Program-made: the position numbers and the translations under genes
NCBI RefSeq assembly: GCF_002160865.1
Contig: NZ_NFLJ01000018.1
Location: 1 to 55,585, forward strand
Source of the DNA: Massiliimicrobium timonense
GTDB lineage: Bacteria > Bacillota_I > Bacilli_A > Erysipelotrichales > Coprobacillaceae
DNA: 55,585 bases
Direction of reading: 5' to 3'
In this document: piece after piece, positions 1 through 8,172 of the stretch
Layout of the letters: each line of letters starts with the position of its first letter
How positions within the stretch are numbered: the first letter of the stretch is position 1
Notes under the pieces: generated by a model
The model's database searches: none
Told to the model about the DNA's origin: nothing
What the model saw: the letters and a program-made list of their open reading frames with translations, nothing else

Positions 1-129
1 ATGAATGCAGATGATTTTGGATTTTCTAGAGGAGTGAATTTGGCTATATTAGAAGGATTTCAACATGGCATTTTGACTTCTACAAGTTTAATGGTTAATA
101 TGCCCGGATTTGAACATGCCCGTCTTTAG
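1..129 (+). pseudogene. Truncated 5' fragment of a ChbG/YdjC-type deacetylase gene
   Basis: Bases 1-119 are identical to 2181-2299, the start of the intact deacetylase gene at 2169-2909, from its fifth codon on. At base 120 the match ends and IS sequence begins; the frame then runs into a TAG at 127-129. The product would carry only the first metal-binding motif (NADDFG) and cannot be active. The real start codon would lie a few bases before the window. It reads as the left copy of a long duplication made by IS insertion, though a contig-end assembly overlap could look the same. Confidence 0.7.
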
Positions 130-188
130 AAGTTATCACTATATTTTTTAGGGCTTCTTTTTAACCAAATATTAAATTGTGCCGATTT

Positions 189-210
189 TGTCGGCTTTTT
201 TTGTGTTTTT
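189..210 (+). terminator. Hairpin plus T-run at the IS left end
   Basis: A short stem (GCCGA/TCGGC) followed by seven T lies between the IS left edge and the transposase promoter. In this place it would stop transcription entering the element from the interrupted gene. The stem is only 5 bp, so strength is doubtful. Confidence 0.4.
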
Positions 211-284
211 GTATTTTTTTAAATTATTTTTTATGTTATAATATTAATAGTGATAGTAGTGTTATATATTTTGGAGGTATTTTT

Positions 285-1964
285 ATGGCTTATTTTCTTA
301 AAAAAACTACTTTAAAGGGCAGGACTTATCTCTCTATCGTTGAAAGTTTCTATTCTCATGAAAAGCGCGGTGCTGCCCATCGTACCTATAAATCTCTTGC
401 TTCTGTTGAAACATGGAAAGCCAAAGGCATCGAAGATCCTATCGCCCACTTCCAGAAGGAAGTTGATGAACTGAACAGTCAGCGCAAAAATGAAGGTGTT
501 CCTAAAATCTCCACTGTTTCCCCTGAACTTTATCTTGGTTATTTTCCTTTTGTTTCTTTAATGAATAAAATGAATATTAAAAAATATGTTGATTATTTCA
601 ATCTTTCCAATTCTTTTGAATTTGATCTGTATGAACTGCTTTCTTCTCTGATCTATGCTCGTCTTGTGAATCCCTGCAGTAAACATAAAACTTTTCATGA
701 AGTTCTTCCTCAATTGAAAGATACCGCTCATTTTTCTTATGACCAGCTTCTAGACGGTCTTGCATTTATGGGCAATGATTATGGCAAGTTTATTGAGATT
801 TTTAATGAACAGATGAAGAAAGTCTATAATATCAATACTTCAAAAACTTATTTTGACTGTACTAATTTCTATTTTGAAATTGACAGAGAAGATGATTTCA
901 GACGTAAAGGTCCTTCAAAAGAAAATAGAAAAGATCCTATTGTTAGTTTGGGTCTATTGCTGGATGCCAATCAGATCCCTATTGGCATGAAGTTGTTTCC
1001 TGGCAATGAAAGTGAAAAGCCGATTTTAAGGGACGTGATTCAAGGCCTTAAAAAGAAAAATCAAATCGCAGGAAAAACTATACATGTAGCTGATAAAGGA
1101 CTGAACTGTACTCAAAACATTGCTTTTTCTAAAGAAAATGGAGATGGTTATTTATTTTCTAAATCCGTCAAGACTCTACCTGAAAAAGAAAAAAAGTGGG
1201 TATTATTAGATAATGAAGACTGGAAAGAAATAAAAAATGATGAGGGTGCATTATTATATAAATATAAGTCATGCATTGATAAATTTCCTTATCGTATAGA
1301 GATTGACGAAAAAAAGAAGACAATATATTTTACTGAGAAACGAGTAGTGACTTATAATCCAAAACTTGCATCTAAAAAAAGATATGAAATCAATAGACAA
1401 GTTGAAAAAGCAAAAAAATTATGTTACAGCCAAGCAAAAAGATCTGAATATGGAGATCTGGGAAAATACGTTAATTTTACTGATGAAAATGGAGAAAAAG
1501 CAAAAGCAACAATCAATGAGGACATCATAAAAAAGGAACTTGAACTAGCAGGCTATAATCTATTGATTACATCAGAAACAGATATGAAATCAATAGACAT
1601 CTATAATACCTATCATAATTTATGGAGAATAGAAGAATCATTTAGAATAATGAAATCCGATTTAGATGCCAGACCAGTATTCCTGCAAAAAGAAAACAGT
1701 ATAAAAGGACATTTTTTGATATGTTATTTGACAGTGTTACTGGAAAGAATATTCCAGTTCAAAGTCTTGGATAACAAATACAGTACTCAGGAAATCATAA
1801 AATTTGTAAAAAGTTTTAAGGCAGTAAAAGGAGAAAGTAAATATATTAACGTGACAGCATCGAGCAAATTCATAAAAGAATTTGAGCAAATGACAAAATT
1901 ACCACTAACAAATTATTACCTGACAGAAAGACAGATAAAGCAAATATTCAACTATAAAGTATAA
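285..1964 (+). CDS. IS1634-family (IS4-type DDE) transposase
   Basis: A 559-residue transposase that cuts and joins the ends of the surrounding element. The start is the ATG at 285, with GGAGG at 273-277; an upstream in-frame extension has no ribosome binding site. The DDE_Tnp_1-like core shows a first Asp in YFDCTNFYFE, a second in HVADKGLN, and the C-terminal WRIEESFRIMK signature with the catalytic Glu. The N-terminus (MAYFLKKTTLKGRTYLSIVE) and the length are typical of IS1634-type enzymes. The frame is intact, so the element could be active. Codon use in the 3' half is more A-rich than in the 5' half. Confidence 0.9.
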   Translation: MAYFLKKTTLKGRTYLSIVESFYSHEKRGAAHRTYKSLASVETWKAKGIEDPIAHFQKEVDELNSQRKNEGVPKISTVSPELYLGYFPFVSLMNKMNIKKYVDYFNLSNSFEFDLYELLSSLIYARLVNPCSKHKTFHEVLPQLKDTAHFSYDQLLDGLAFMGNDYGKFIEIFNEQMKKVYNINTSKTYFDCTNFYFEIDREDDFRRKGPSKENRKDPIVSLGLLLDANQIPIGMKLFPGNESEKPILRDVIQGLKKKNQIAGKTIHVADKGLNCTQNIAFSKENGDGYLFSKSVKTLPEKEKKWVLLDNEDWKEIKNDEGALLYKYKSCIDKFPYRIEIDEKKKTIYFTEKRVVTYNPKLASKKRYEINRQVEKAKKLCYSQAKRSEYGDLGKYVNFTDENGEKAKATINEDIIKKELELAGYNLLITSETDMKSIDIYNTYHNLWRIEESFRIMKSDLDARPVFLQKENSIKGHFLICYLTVLLERIFQFKVLDNKYSTQEIIKFVKSFKAVKGESKYINVTASSKFIKEFEQMTKLPLTNYYLTERQIKQIFNYKV

Positions 1965-1965
1965 A

Positions 1966-2003
1966 AAAACAGTAGTGATCAATTAAAAGATTACTACTGT
2001 TTT
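1966..2003 (+). terminator. Transposase terminator
   Basis: AAAACAGTAGT (1966-1976) pairs with ACTACTGTTTT (1993-2003), an 11-bp perfect stem starting 2 bases after the transposase stop. The A- and T-tracts make it potentially bidirectional. Confidence 0.7.
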
Positions 2004-2168
2004 CAGTTAAACTATCACTATGTTTTAATGCTGGATACCAAAGTCAGGTATTATACAACGCTTTGCTGATAGTTACGAGAATAAAATGATGTTTTAAAAA
2101 TAAACCTTTTTTATAAAGATACAAGATGATTTTGTGTTATGATAAAAGAAGAAAGCGAGGAATATCTT

Positions 2169-2909
2169 ATGAAAGTGATTATGAATGCAGATGATTTTGG
2201 ATTTTCTAGAGGAGTGAATTTGGCTATATTAGAAGGATTTCAACATGGCATTTTGACTTCTACAAGTTTAATGGTTAATATGCCCGGATTTGAACATGCT
2301 GTTTCATTAATGAAACAATATCCAGATTTATTGCATGTAGGTATTCATTTGGTGACAACAGTTCAATATTCTGTGGTCAAAGGGTTAAAAACTTTAACGG
2401 ATGAAAATGATCATTTTTATCGTGATCCAGAAATTATTGAAAAAAGTGATCAAAGTGAATTGGATAAAGAATATCAGGCACAGATGGATAAGTTTTTAGC
2501 GACAGGGCTTAAACCTGATCATATTGATTTCCATGTTTGTACGACACCAAAACAACTTAAGGCAGCTATGAAATTAGCTCAAAAATATCATTTACCTATG
2601 CGTGCTCAAGATCAGCAGATAGAAGGTATTTTAAAAGAACATGGTATTGTCTATGCACCATGCCATATTCCAGATTTTTATGATCATGGAACAGTTAACA
2701 CATTATTAAAATTATTTGAGAAAGCTCTTGATGAAAAAAGAGAAATGATTGAATTGGCTTTACATCCTGCTTATGTTGATCAGACTTTATTAGATTTGAG
2801 CAGTTATCATGTTCAAAGAGCAAGAGAATTTGCTTCACTCATGAACCCAGAGGTAGCTACATTTATTCAACAACATGATATAGAACTGATTTCTTTTGAA
2901 GATTTATAA
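2169..2909 (+). CDS. ChbG/YdjC-family carbohydrate deacetylase
   Basis: A 246-residue metal-dependent deacetylase of the YdjC/ChbG family, which removes acetyl groups from N-acetylated oligosaccharides such as chitobiose. Start ATG at 2169, preceded by AAAGCGAGG; an upstream in-frame ATG at 2139 has no such site. Visible motifs: NADDFG near the N-terminus (metal-binding Asp pair), GIHLV with a ligand His, and DHIDFHVCTTP with further His ligands; LHPAY near the C-terminus fits the family active-site rim. The gene stands alone. Its first part is duplicated on the left side of the IS, so the upstream region seen here may be the copied one. The substrate is not deducible. Confidence 0.85.
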   Translation: MKVIMNADDFGFSRGVNLAILEGFQHGILTSTSLMVNMPGFEHAVSLMKQYPDLLHVGIHLVTTVQYSVVKGLKTLTDENDHFYRDPEIIEKSDQSELDKEYQAQMDKFLATGLKPDHIDFHVCTTPKQLKAAMKLAQKYHLPMRAQDQQIEGILKEHGIVYAPCHIPDFYDHGTVNTLLKLFEKALDEKREMIELALHPAYVDQTLLDLSSYHVQRAREFASLMNPEVATFIQQHDIELISFEDL

Positions 2910-2918
2910 ATATATATG

Positions 2919-2954
2919 ATGAAAAAGTCTATTTTTAAAGATAGACTTTTTCAT
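2919..2954. terminator. Bidirectional terminator between convergent genes
   Basis: Perfect 14-bp inverted repeat (arms 2919-2932 and 2941-2954) with A- and T-rich flanks, placed between the ends of the deacetylase gene and the VanZ gene. Confidence 0.8.
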
Positions 2955-2963
2955 TATGGCTGA

Positions 2964-4352
2964 TTATTGGATAGCTGGAATATAAATCAGTTGATCATTT
3001 TCTATACCAAACTGATAAACAGGCTGGTAATATCCTTTTGAATCTTCTCTATATACAAGTTTGATTGAATGAATAATGATTTCGTTATCTAAAGAGAGCA
3101 TCCAATCTTGATTGAATTGTCCTTCTTTAATATATTGGAAAGCCTGTTTTTCGGAAATAATTGGATAAGATTTATAAATATCGTAGGAGTTTATTTGATA
3201 AGAAAGAGAGGAAAGAGAATGATCTTGATTGATTTGAACGGAAATATAACCTTGAATATATTGTTGACTTGTGTTTGTATTTATTGAAAATTCATAGGTG
3301 CCTGTATCTATTTGTGTAAAAGTTGCTTGTTCTGGAATAGAAATGCCTTCCTTTTCAATGATTTTTTTCACTTCTTGCCAAGATAAGTTTTGCGTGTTTG
3401 GTTGAAATTCTCCAGGATAGGTAATATCCATAGTGGCTTCTTGTTTATCAATAAAGATGTTTATGTCTTTGTTTTTGGATACAAAAGAAATGTTATGATT
3501 GTTTATTTCTGTTTTCTTGTCATCTATGATGTCCTGATGCTTTTGAAAAATAGTCTTTGCGAGAGTGTTATAGTCTTCATCGCTATATGTTTTGATTTTA
3601 TAAACGGGTTGTGAGCTTGTTTGATGAGAGAGTGGAACATGACTTATGACTTCGATATGTGACATATCTGCTTTTTTATAATAAGCTTGTGTTAAATTGC
3701 CTAATTCCTGATATGAATAAGATATAAATATATAAACAAAAGATAGGATTGTTAAAATGAGAGGAAACTGAGAAATAATGACAGGTCTTAATTTGATAGG
3801 TTTTTTCTTTGCTTTTTGGTATAAAGTATGACTTAAAATAAACAAACCAAAACCAATCATACATCCCAAAGTATTATTCAAAATATCATCCATTTCAAAA
3901 ATACCACGATGTGTGATCAGTTGTGTTGTTTCAATTAATAGTGTAAACAATAGTCCTGAAAGATATGTCAGCCACCAATGCCTCATTTTTTCAAATAAAC
4001 ATGGTAATAAGATGCCTAAAGGCACACCCATGATGATATTTAAAATGATATTACGCCATTCACGTAGTTGAAAATGATTGATAGCCATACGATAGGAACT
4101 GAATAGTTCGAAACTGAATTTTTGTTCATAAGAAAAATGAGATCTACTGGTCAGTGTAGCCAGAATCACAACAATCACATAACCAATAAGCATACCACTT
4201 AAAATCAATTTTTTGATTGAACAATGAATATCTTTACCCTGCTTTTTTTGATAAAGAAGATAAAATCCATATATTCCTCCCACGATCAAAACAATCAATC
4301 CTGCTAATCCTATTGAAGGAATGGCTAATCTTAAAAACTCTGTTAATCCCAT
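2964..4352 (-). CDS. VanZ-domain membrane protein with a large C-terminal extension
   Basis: A 462-residue protein. The start is taken as the second ATG (4352), which has AAGGAG at a 7-base spacing; the first ATG (4358) is too close. Residues about 10-200 hold several membrane segments and a VanZ-like core (NIILNIIMGVPLGILLPCLF, then LLIETTQLI and DDILNNTLGC). VanZ proteins are linked to low-level teicoplanin resistance, but most have no proven role. After one more membrane segment near residue 205 comes about 250 mostly hydrophilic residues, presumably outside the cell, which I do not recognise. That tail is unusual, since simple VanZ proteins end soon after the membrane core. Transcribed alone and divergent from the next gene. 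Confidence 0.75.
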   Translation of the reverse strand: MGLTEFLRLAIPSIGLAGLIVLIVGGIYGFYLLYQKKQGKDIHCSIKKLILSGMLIGYVIVVILATLTSRSHFSYEQKFSFELFSSYRMAINHFQLREWRNIILNIIMGVPLGILLPCLFEKMRHWWLTYLSGLLFTLLIETTQLITHRGIFEMDDILNNTLGCMIGFGLFILSHTLYQKAKKKPIKLRPVIISQFPLILTILSFVYIFISYSYQELGNLTQAYYKKADMSHIEVISHVPLSHQTSSQPVYKIKTYSDEDYNTLAKTIFQKHQDIIDDKKTEINNHNISFVSKNKDINIFIDKQEATMDITYPGEFQPNTQNLSWQEVKKIIEKEGISIPEQATFTQIDTGTYEFSINTNTSQQYIQGYISVQINQDHSLSSLSYQINSYDIYKSYPIISEKQAFQYIKEGQFNQDWMLSLDNEIIIHSIKLVYREDSKGYYQPVYQFGIENDQLIYIPAIQ

Positions 4353-4496
4353 TTGCATTCTCCTTTTTTATAGTGTCAAAATTATAACATATAATGATTT
4401 TATGAGGAAGTTTTAAAATATTGATTGTATTTTTATGATAATGTATGTCTATTAATGGAGATTATGTTACAATAAGGATGGGGAAGGTGAATAATT

Positions 4497-5300
4497 ATGA
4501 AGAAAATATTAAAAGTTTTCATGCTTGTATTGACTGTTTTTTTATTAACAGGTTGTATGAAAATGAAAATTAATTTTGAAGTGAATGCAGATAAAAGTGC
4601 TACAGGATCAATGGACTTGTTGTTTGAAGAATCTTTATTGTCAATGTCTGGGACATCGGCTGATGAGGCTATTGAAGATTTGAAAAATGAAATGTTGTCA
4701 TCTGAGGATATGAAAGATGCCAAGATCACAACGATTGAGGAAAGTATTGATGGTAAAGATTGGGCTGGAGTTCATATTGAAGGAGCTGACATGACATCGA
4801 GTGAAATGCAGGCGATGATCAGTGAAGAAACAATTGATGGTGAAGAATGCATTGTTTTTAGAATGCCTTTGGATGATTTTAAAAACGAGATGGATGCACA
4901 ATTGTCTGATGCTGCAGGTTATTCAGTAGATAAAATGAAGGCTTTAGGATTAGAAATGGTGATCAATGTCAAAATGCCAGGCAATGCCAAATCTAACATG
5001 GGAACAGTGGATGGACAAAATGTCACTATTGATTTATTGGAATTATCAGCTAATGGACATCAGGATAATGAACTTGTTATTTCATCTCCTAAATCAGTAG
5101 GAATGAATATGACATATGTTTATGTAGGTATAGGTATTCTTGTTGTGATTGGAATTATTGCTTTCATACTTAAAAATAAAAAGAAAACAAAACAAACTAT
5201 GATTGAGGATTATACAGATACTCACCCACAAGATGATATTCAGACTGAAACAATTGTACAAGAGACATCTCAAGAACAGGATGATGAAAATAACGGCTAG
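4497..5300 (+). CDS. LppM-like lipoprotein with C-terminal membrane anchor
   Basis: A 267-residue secreted lipoprotein. A signal peptide ends in a lipobox (LLTGC, Cys at residue 20). The following domain begins MKMKINFEVNADKSATGSMD and resembles the LppM/DUF3153 type, a beta-rich domain found in surface lipoproteins. A single membrane segment lies near residues 205-225, followed by Lys-rich then acidic residues, so the protein may be anchored at both ends with the tail in the cytoplasm. GGGGAAGG gives a good ribosome binding site, and an extended -10 (TGTTACAAT, 4465-4473) lies upstream. The stop codon sits in the loop of its own terminator. Function unknown. Confidence 0.7.
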   Translation: MKKILKVFMLVLTVFLLTGCMKMKINFEVNADKSATGSMDLLFEESLLSMSGTSADEAIEDLKNEMLSSEDMKDAKITTIEESIDGKDWAGVHIEGADMTSSEMQAMISEETIDGEECIVFRMPLDDFKNEMDAQLSDAAGYSVDKMKALGLEMVINVKMPGNAKSNMGTVDGQNVTIDLLELSANGHQDNELVISSPKSVGMNMTYVYVGIGILVVIGIIAFILKNKKKTKQTMIEDYTDTHPQDDIQTETIVQETSQEQDDENNG

Positions 5301-5312
5301 GCCGTTATTTTT
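5289..5312. terminator. Terminator whose loop is the lipoprotein stop codon
   Basis: AATAACGGC (5289-5297) and GCCGTTATT (5301-5309) form a perfect 9-bp stem around the TAG stop, followed by T. The minus-strand small ORF ends at 5311, so the hairpin can serve both directions. Confidence 0.8.
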
Positions 5313-5403
5313 AATATGCAAAGTGGTAATAAAGAATCATAATGATTAAAGTGAATAAAAAGATGGATAGGATTTGGTTGATTTTTTTAAACATATATTT
5401 CAT
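5311..5403 (-). CDS. Possible 30-residue small membrane protein
   Basis: This reading frame gives a 30-residue peptide: a Lys-containing N-terminus (MKYMFKKINQ) followed by one hydrophobic segment (ILSIFLFTLIIMILYY) and a short tail. AAGGTG lies five bases before the ATG. It fills the otherwise empty gap between the lipoprotein gene and dapF and would share the hairpin at 5289-5309 as terminator. The layout is typical of single-span membrane microproteins, but in AT-rich DNA hydrophobic short frames also arise by chance. Function unknown. Confidence 0.4.
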   Translation of the reverse strand: MKYMFKKINQILSIFLFTLIIMILYYHFAY

Positions 5404-5499
5404 AATGTCACCTTATTTTAATATATGTAATTCGTTTAAAAGACTTTTCATTATATTAAAAAAATGTTAATATATTTCAAAAAGATGAGGTGAAAAACA

Positions 5500-6342
5500 T
5501 TGAAATTTACAAAGATGGAAGGCATTGGAAATGATTATATTTATGTTGATGGTATTCATCAGGATGTCATTATGACACCAGCATTTATATCACGTATCAG
5601 TGATCGCCATTTTGGAATTGGCAGTGATGGGATGATTGTGATTCTTCCTTCTCAAAATTATGATTTTTTGATGCGTATGTTTAATCGTGATGGCAGTGAA
5701 GGAAAGATGTGTGGTAATGGGATTCGCTGTTTTGCGAAATTTGTTTATGACCATCATTTAACTGAGAAGACTTATCTGGAAATTGAAACATTGGCTGGAG
5801 TTAAAAGAGTCTGGTTAAAGGTTGAAAATGGAACGGTGCAATCTGTCAGAGTAGATATGGGAAAACCATCATTGGATGTGAAAATGATTCCTTGTCTTTT
5901 TGAAAAAACGGAAATGATTAATGAACCATTGCAAATTAATCAAAATATTTATTATTGTACCGCTGTTTCAATGGGAAATCCCCATGTTGTGACTTATGTT
6001 GATCAACTTGATTTTGCGATTGAGGACATTGGTCCTTGTTTTGAAAAAAATCAGATGTTTCCCGAATCTGTTAATACAGAATTTGTACAGGTCGTAAGTC
6101 CAGAGCGTTTAAAAATGCGTGTCTGGGAAAGAGGTTCAGGAGAAACAATGGCATGTGGAACAGGTGCCTGTGCAGTGATGTATGCCAGTTATGTTAATGG
6201 CTTATGTGGAAGGCAGGTTGATGTGGAACTGTTAGGTGGAGTATTACATATTGATTATGAAGATGGTCATATTTTCATGGAAGGACCAGCAAGAACGGTA
6301 TTTGAAGGAATCATAAATGAGGAGGATTTTAAAAATGTATAG
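5500..6342 (+). CDS. dapF: Diaminopimelate epimerase
   Basis: Converts LL-diaminopimelate to the meso form used for lysine and peptidoglycan cross-links; cytoplasmic. 280 residues, normal length. It starts with TTG at 5500, behind GATGAGGTG. The two catalytic cysteines are visible: Cys71 in [10 protein letters not shown] and Cys219 in MACGTGACA. First gene of a four-gene operon with dapH, the N-acetyl-DAP deacetylase and a class III aminotransferase, which together convert tetrahydrodipicolinate to meso-DAP through acetylated intermediates. Its stop overlaps the start of dapH by 8 bases. Confidence 0.95.
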   Translation: MKFTKMEGIGNDYIYVDGIHQDVIMTPAFISRISDRHFGIGSDGMIVILPSQNYDFLMRMFNRDGSEGKMCGNGIRCFAKFVYDHHLTEKTYLEIETLAGVKRVWLKVENGTVQSVRVDMGKPSLDVKMIPCLFEKTEMINEPLQINQNIYYCTAVSMGNPHVVTYVDQLDFAIEDIGPCFEKNQMFPESVNTEFVQVVSPERLKMRVWERGSGETMACGTGACAVMYASYVNGLCGRQVDVELLGGVLHIDYEDGHIFMEGPARTVFEGIINEEDFKNV

Positions 6343-7039
6343 TACAGCACAAGAAATCATTCAATATATCAGAGATGCAAAAAAACAAACACCAGTAAAA
6401 GTTTATGTCAATGGACATGACTTACCTTGTGATGAATCTATTCAAGTTTTTGGAACAGGAACAAGTCGTGTTTTAATTGGTGATTTAGAAAATGTTGAAA
6501 AATATTTAGAAACATATCAAGATCAAATTACAGATACTTATTTAGAACAGGATCGTCGTAATAGTGCGATTCCAATGTTGGATATGCGAAATATCAATGC
6601 ACGTATTGAACCGGGTGCATTTATTCGTGAAAATGTGACAATTGAAGATAATGCGGTCATTATGATGGGGGCTGTGATTAATATTGGAGCGAAAATTGGT
6701 GAAGGTTCAATGATTGATATGGGTGCTGTTTTAGGTGGACGTGCTGAAGTTGGAAGACATTGTCATGTTGGGGCCGGAGCAGTTTTAGCAGGTGTTATTG
6801 AACCACCTAGTGCCAAACCAGTTGTATTGGAAGATGATGTTTTAATTGGTGCGAATGCAGTTGTTGTAGAAGGTGTTCGTATTGGTAAAGGGGCTGTTGT
6901 TGGTGCAGGAAGTATTGTATTAAATGATGTGCCAGCTGGAGCTGTTGTTGCAGGAAATCCAGCACGTATCATTAAAGAAGAAAAAACAGATGAAACAAAA
7001 GAAAAGACACAATTAATGGATGATTTAAGAAAAATTTAA
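6335..7039 (+). CDS. dapH: Tetrahydrodipicolinate N-acetyltransferase
   Basis: Acetylates tetrahydrodipicolinate with acetyl-CoA, the first step of the acetylase branch of DAP synthesis. 234 residues. The start is the ATG at 6335, with GAGGAGG upstream and an 8-base overlap with dapF. From about residue 85 the sequence is a left-handed beta-helix of hexapeptide repeats ([19 protein letters not shown] and so on), ending in the AGNPARII cap typical of such acyltransferases. The N-terminal part matches DapH-type enzymes rather than succinyltransferase DapD. The acetyl pathway is confirmed by the neighbouring N-acetyl-DAP deacetylase gene. Confidence 0.93.
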   Translation: MYSTAQEIIQYIRDAKKQTPVKVYVNGHDLPCDESIQVFGTGTSRVLIGDLENVEKYLETYQDQITDTYLEQDRRNSAIPMLDMRNINARIEPGAFIRENVTIEDNAVIMMGAVINIGAKIGEGSMIDMGAVLGGRAEVGRHCHVGAGAVLAGVIEPPSAKPVVLEDDVLIGANAVVVEGVRIGKGAVVGAGSIVLNDVPAGAVVAGNPARIIKEEKTDETKEKTQLMDDLRKI

Positions 7040-7048
7040 GGTGAAATT

Positions 7049-8170
7049 ATGGAAGATGTCAAACGTTGGAGGAGAGAGCTTCATCAGATTCCTGAACTGG
7101 GATTAAAAGAATATGAAACAGCAAAGTATTTGCGTCATGAATTGGAAAAAATGGGATATCAATGGGAAAGTATTGTGGATACTGGAACAATTGTTTATAT
7201 TGATAATGGCTGTTTATCGACACTTGCTTTTCGCAGTGATATAGATGGTCTACCGATTGAAGAAAAAAATGAAGTCGATTATGTTTCTAAACATTCTGGA
7301 TGTATGCATGCCTGTGGGCATGATGGACATATGAGTGCATTATTGGGATTTGCAAAACGTTTAAAAATTATAAAAGAACCATTGAATTATAATATTCTTT
7401 TGATTTTTCAACCTGCTGAAGAATCACCGGGAGCTGCTCGTTTTGTCGTTGAATCTGGTATTTTTGAAAAATACAATGTCAAAGCGATTTTTGGTATGCA
7501 TTTGATGCCATTGATTGAAGAAGGAATGATTGCCTGTAAAAAAGGACCATTGATGGCAATGTGTGGAGAACTGGATGTCACTATTCATGGAAAAGGGGCT
7601 CATGCAGGATTACCTCAAGATGGTGTTGATAGTATTATGATAGCCAATCAGGCCTATATGCAATATCAGACAATGGTTTCTCGTCAGATTTCTCCTTTTC
7701 AGCCAGTTGTTTTGAATATTGGCCAAATAGAAGGAGGAACAGCCCGTAATAGTGTAGCGACACAAACAGTGATGCATGGAACTTTGCGTTGTTATGATGA
7801 ATCTCTTTTTCACCAAATGACAAAACATATTCAAGCGATTCATGAAAGCTTAATGCAAAGTTATCAATGTCAAATTGAGTGGAGTTGTCCACCAATGTAT
7901 CCACCAGTCATTAATTCTTCATCGTTGTATTTACAATGGAAAAAATGTGTTGATTTAGATCATTATATGGAATTAGATGAACCTTTGATGTTAGCGGAAG
8001 ATTTTGCTTTTTATCAAAAGGCTGTTCCAGGTATTTTCTTCTTTCTTGGAACAAAGTGTGATCGTTATCAAAGTGGACTGCATACGGAAACATTTAACTT
8101 TCATGAAGATGTATTAATCAAGGCGATTGATTTATATGAAAGAATTGTCAAAAATATAAAGGGGGTTTAA
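7049..8170 (+). CDS. dapI: N-acetyldiaminopimelate deacetylase (M20 family)
   Basis: Removes the acetyl group from N-acetyl-LL-DAP to give LL-DAP. 373 residues, M20D amidohydrolase fold. Metal and catalytic residues visible: ACGHDGHM (His and Asp ligands), QPAEESPGA (Glu pair), FGMHLMP (His) and the LAEDFAFY region near the C-terminus. M20 amidohydrolases also include hippurate and IAA-amino-acid hydrolases; the operon with dapF and dapH supports the DAP assignment, matching YkuR/DapI of B. subtilis. The stop overlaps or abuts the next start (TAATGATG). Confidence 0.88.
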   Translation: MEDVKRWRRELHQIPELGLKEYETAKYLRHELEKMGYQWESIVDTGTIVYIDNGCLSTLAFRSDIDGLPIEEKNEVDYVSKHSGCMHACGHDGHMSALLGFAKRLKIIKEPLNYNILLIFQPAEESPGAARFVVESGIFEKYNVKAIFGMHLMPLIEEGMIACKKGPLMAMCGELDVTIHGKGAHAGLPQDGVDSIMIANQAYMQYQTMVSRQISPFQPVVLNIGQIEGGTARNSVATQTVMHGTLRCYDESLFHQMTKHIQAIHESLMQSYQCQIEWSCPPMYPPVINSSSLYLQWKKCVDLDHYMELDEPLMLAEDFAFYQKAVPGIFFFLGTKCDRYQSGLHTETFNFHEDVLIKAIDLYERIVKNIKGV

Positions 8171-8172
8171 TG

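Larger units (their letters stand above)
120..2048 (+). mobile_element. IS1634/IS1549-type insertion sequence (right end approximate)
   Basis: The left edge is set by the loss of the 119-bp repeat at base 120. Inside, in order: a short hairpin with T-run (about 189-210) that could block read-in transcription, an extended -10 box TGTTATAAT (234-242), the transposase gene, and a terminator hairpin (1966-2003). The right end is not resolved. It lies between 2004 and 2168; a weak inverted match of the left tip (CCGTCTTTAG) to the bases ending near 2048 suggests about 2048. ATAGTGATAGT also occurs inverted at 247-257 and 2011-2021. The IS1549/IS1634 family is known for unusually long, variable target duplications, which fits the flanking repeat. 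Confidence 0.7.

Noticed and set aside
247-2021. Inverted ATAGTGATAGT as the true IS ends
   Set aside because: It would put the transposase promoter outside the element and would not explain why the direct repeat stops at base 119; kept only as an alternative.
6763-6972. Minus-strand frame rich in Ala/Pro/Thr opposite dapH
   Set aside because: Mirror of the hexapeptide repeat coding of dapH.
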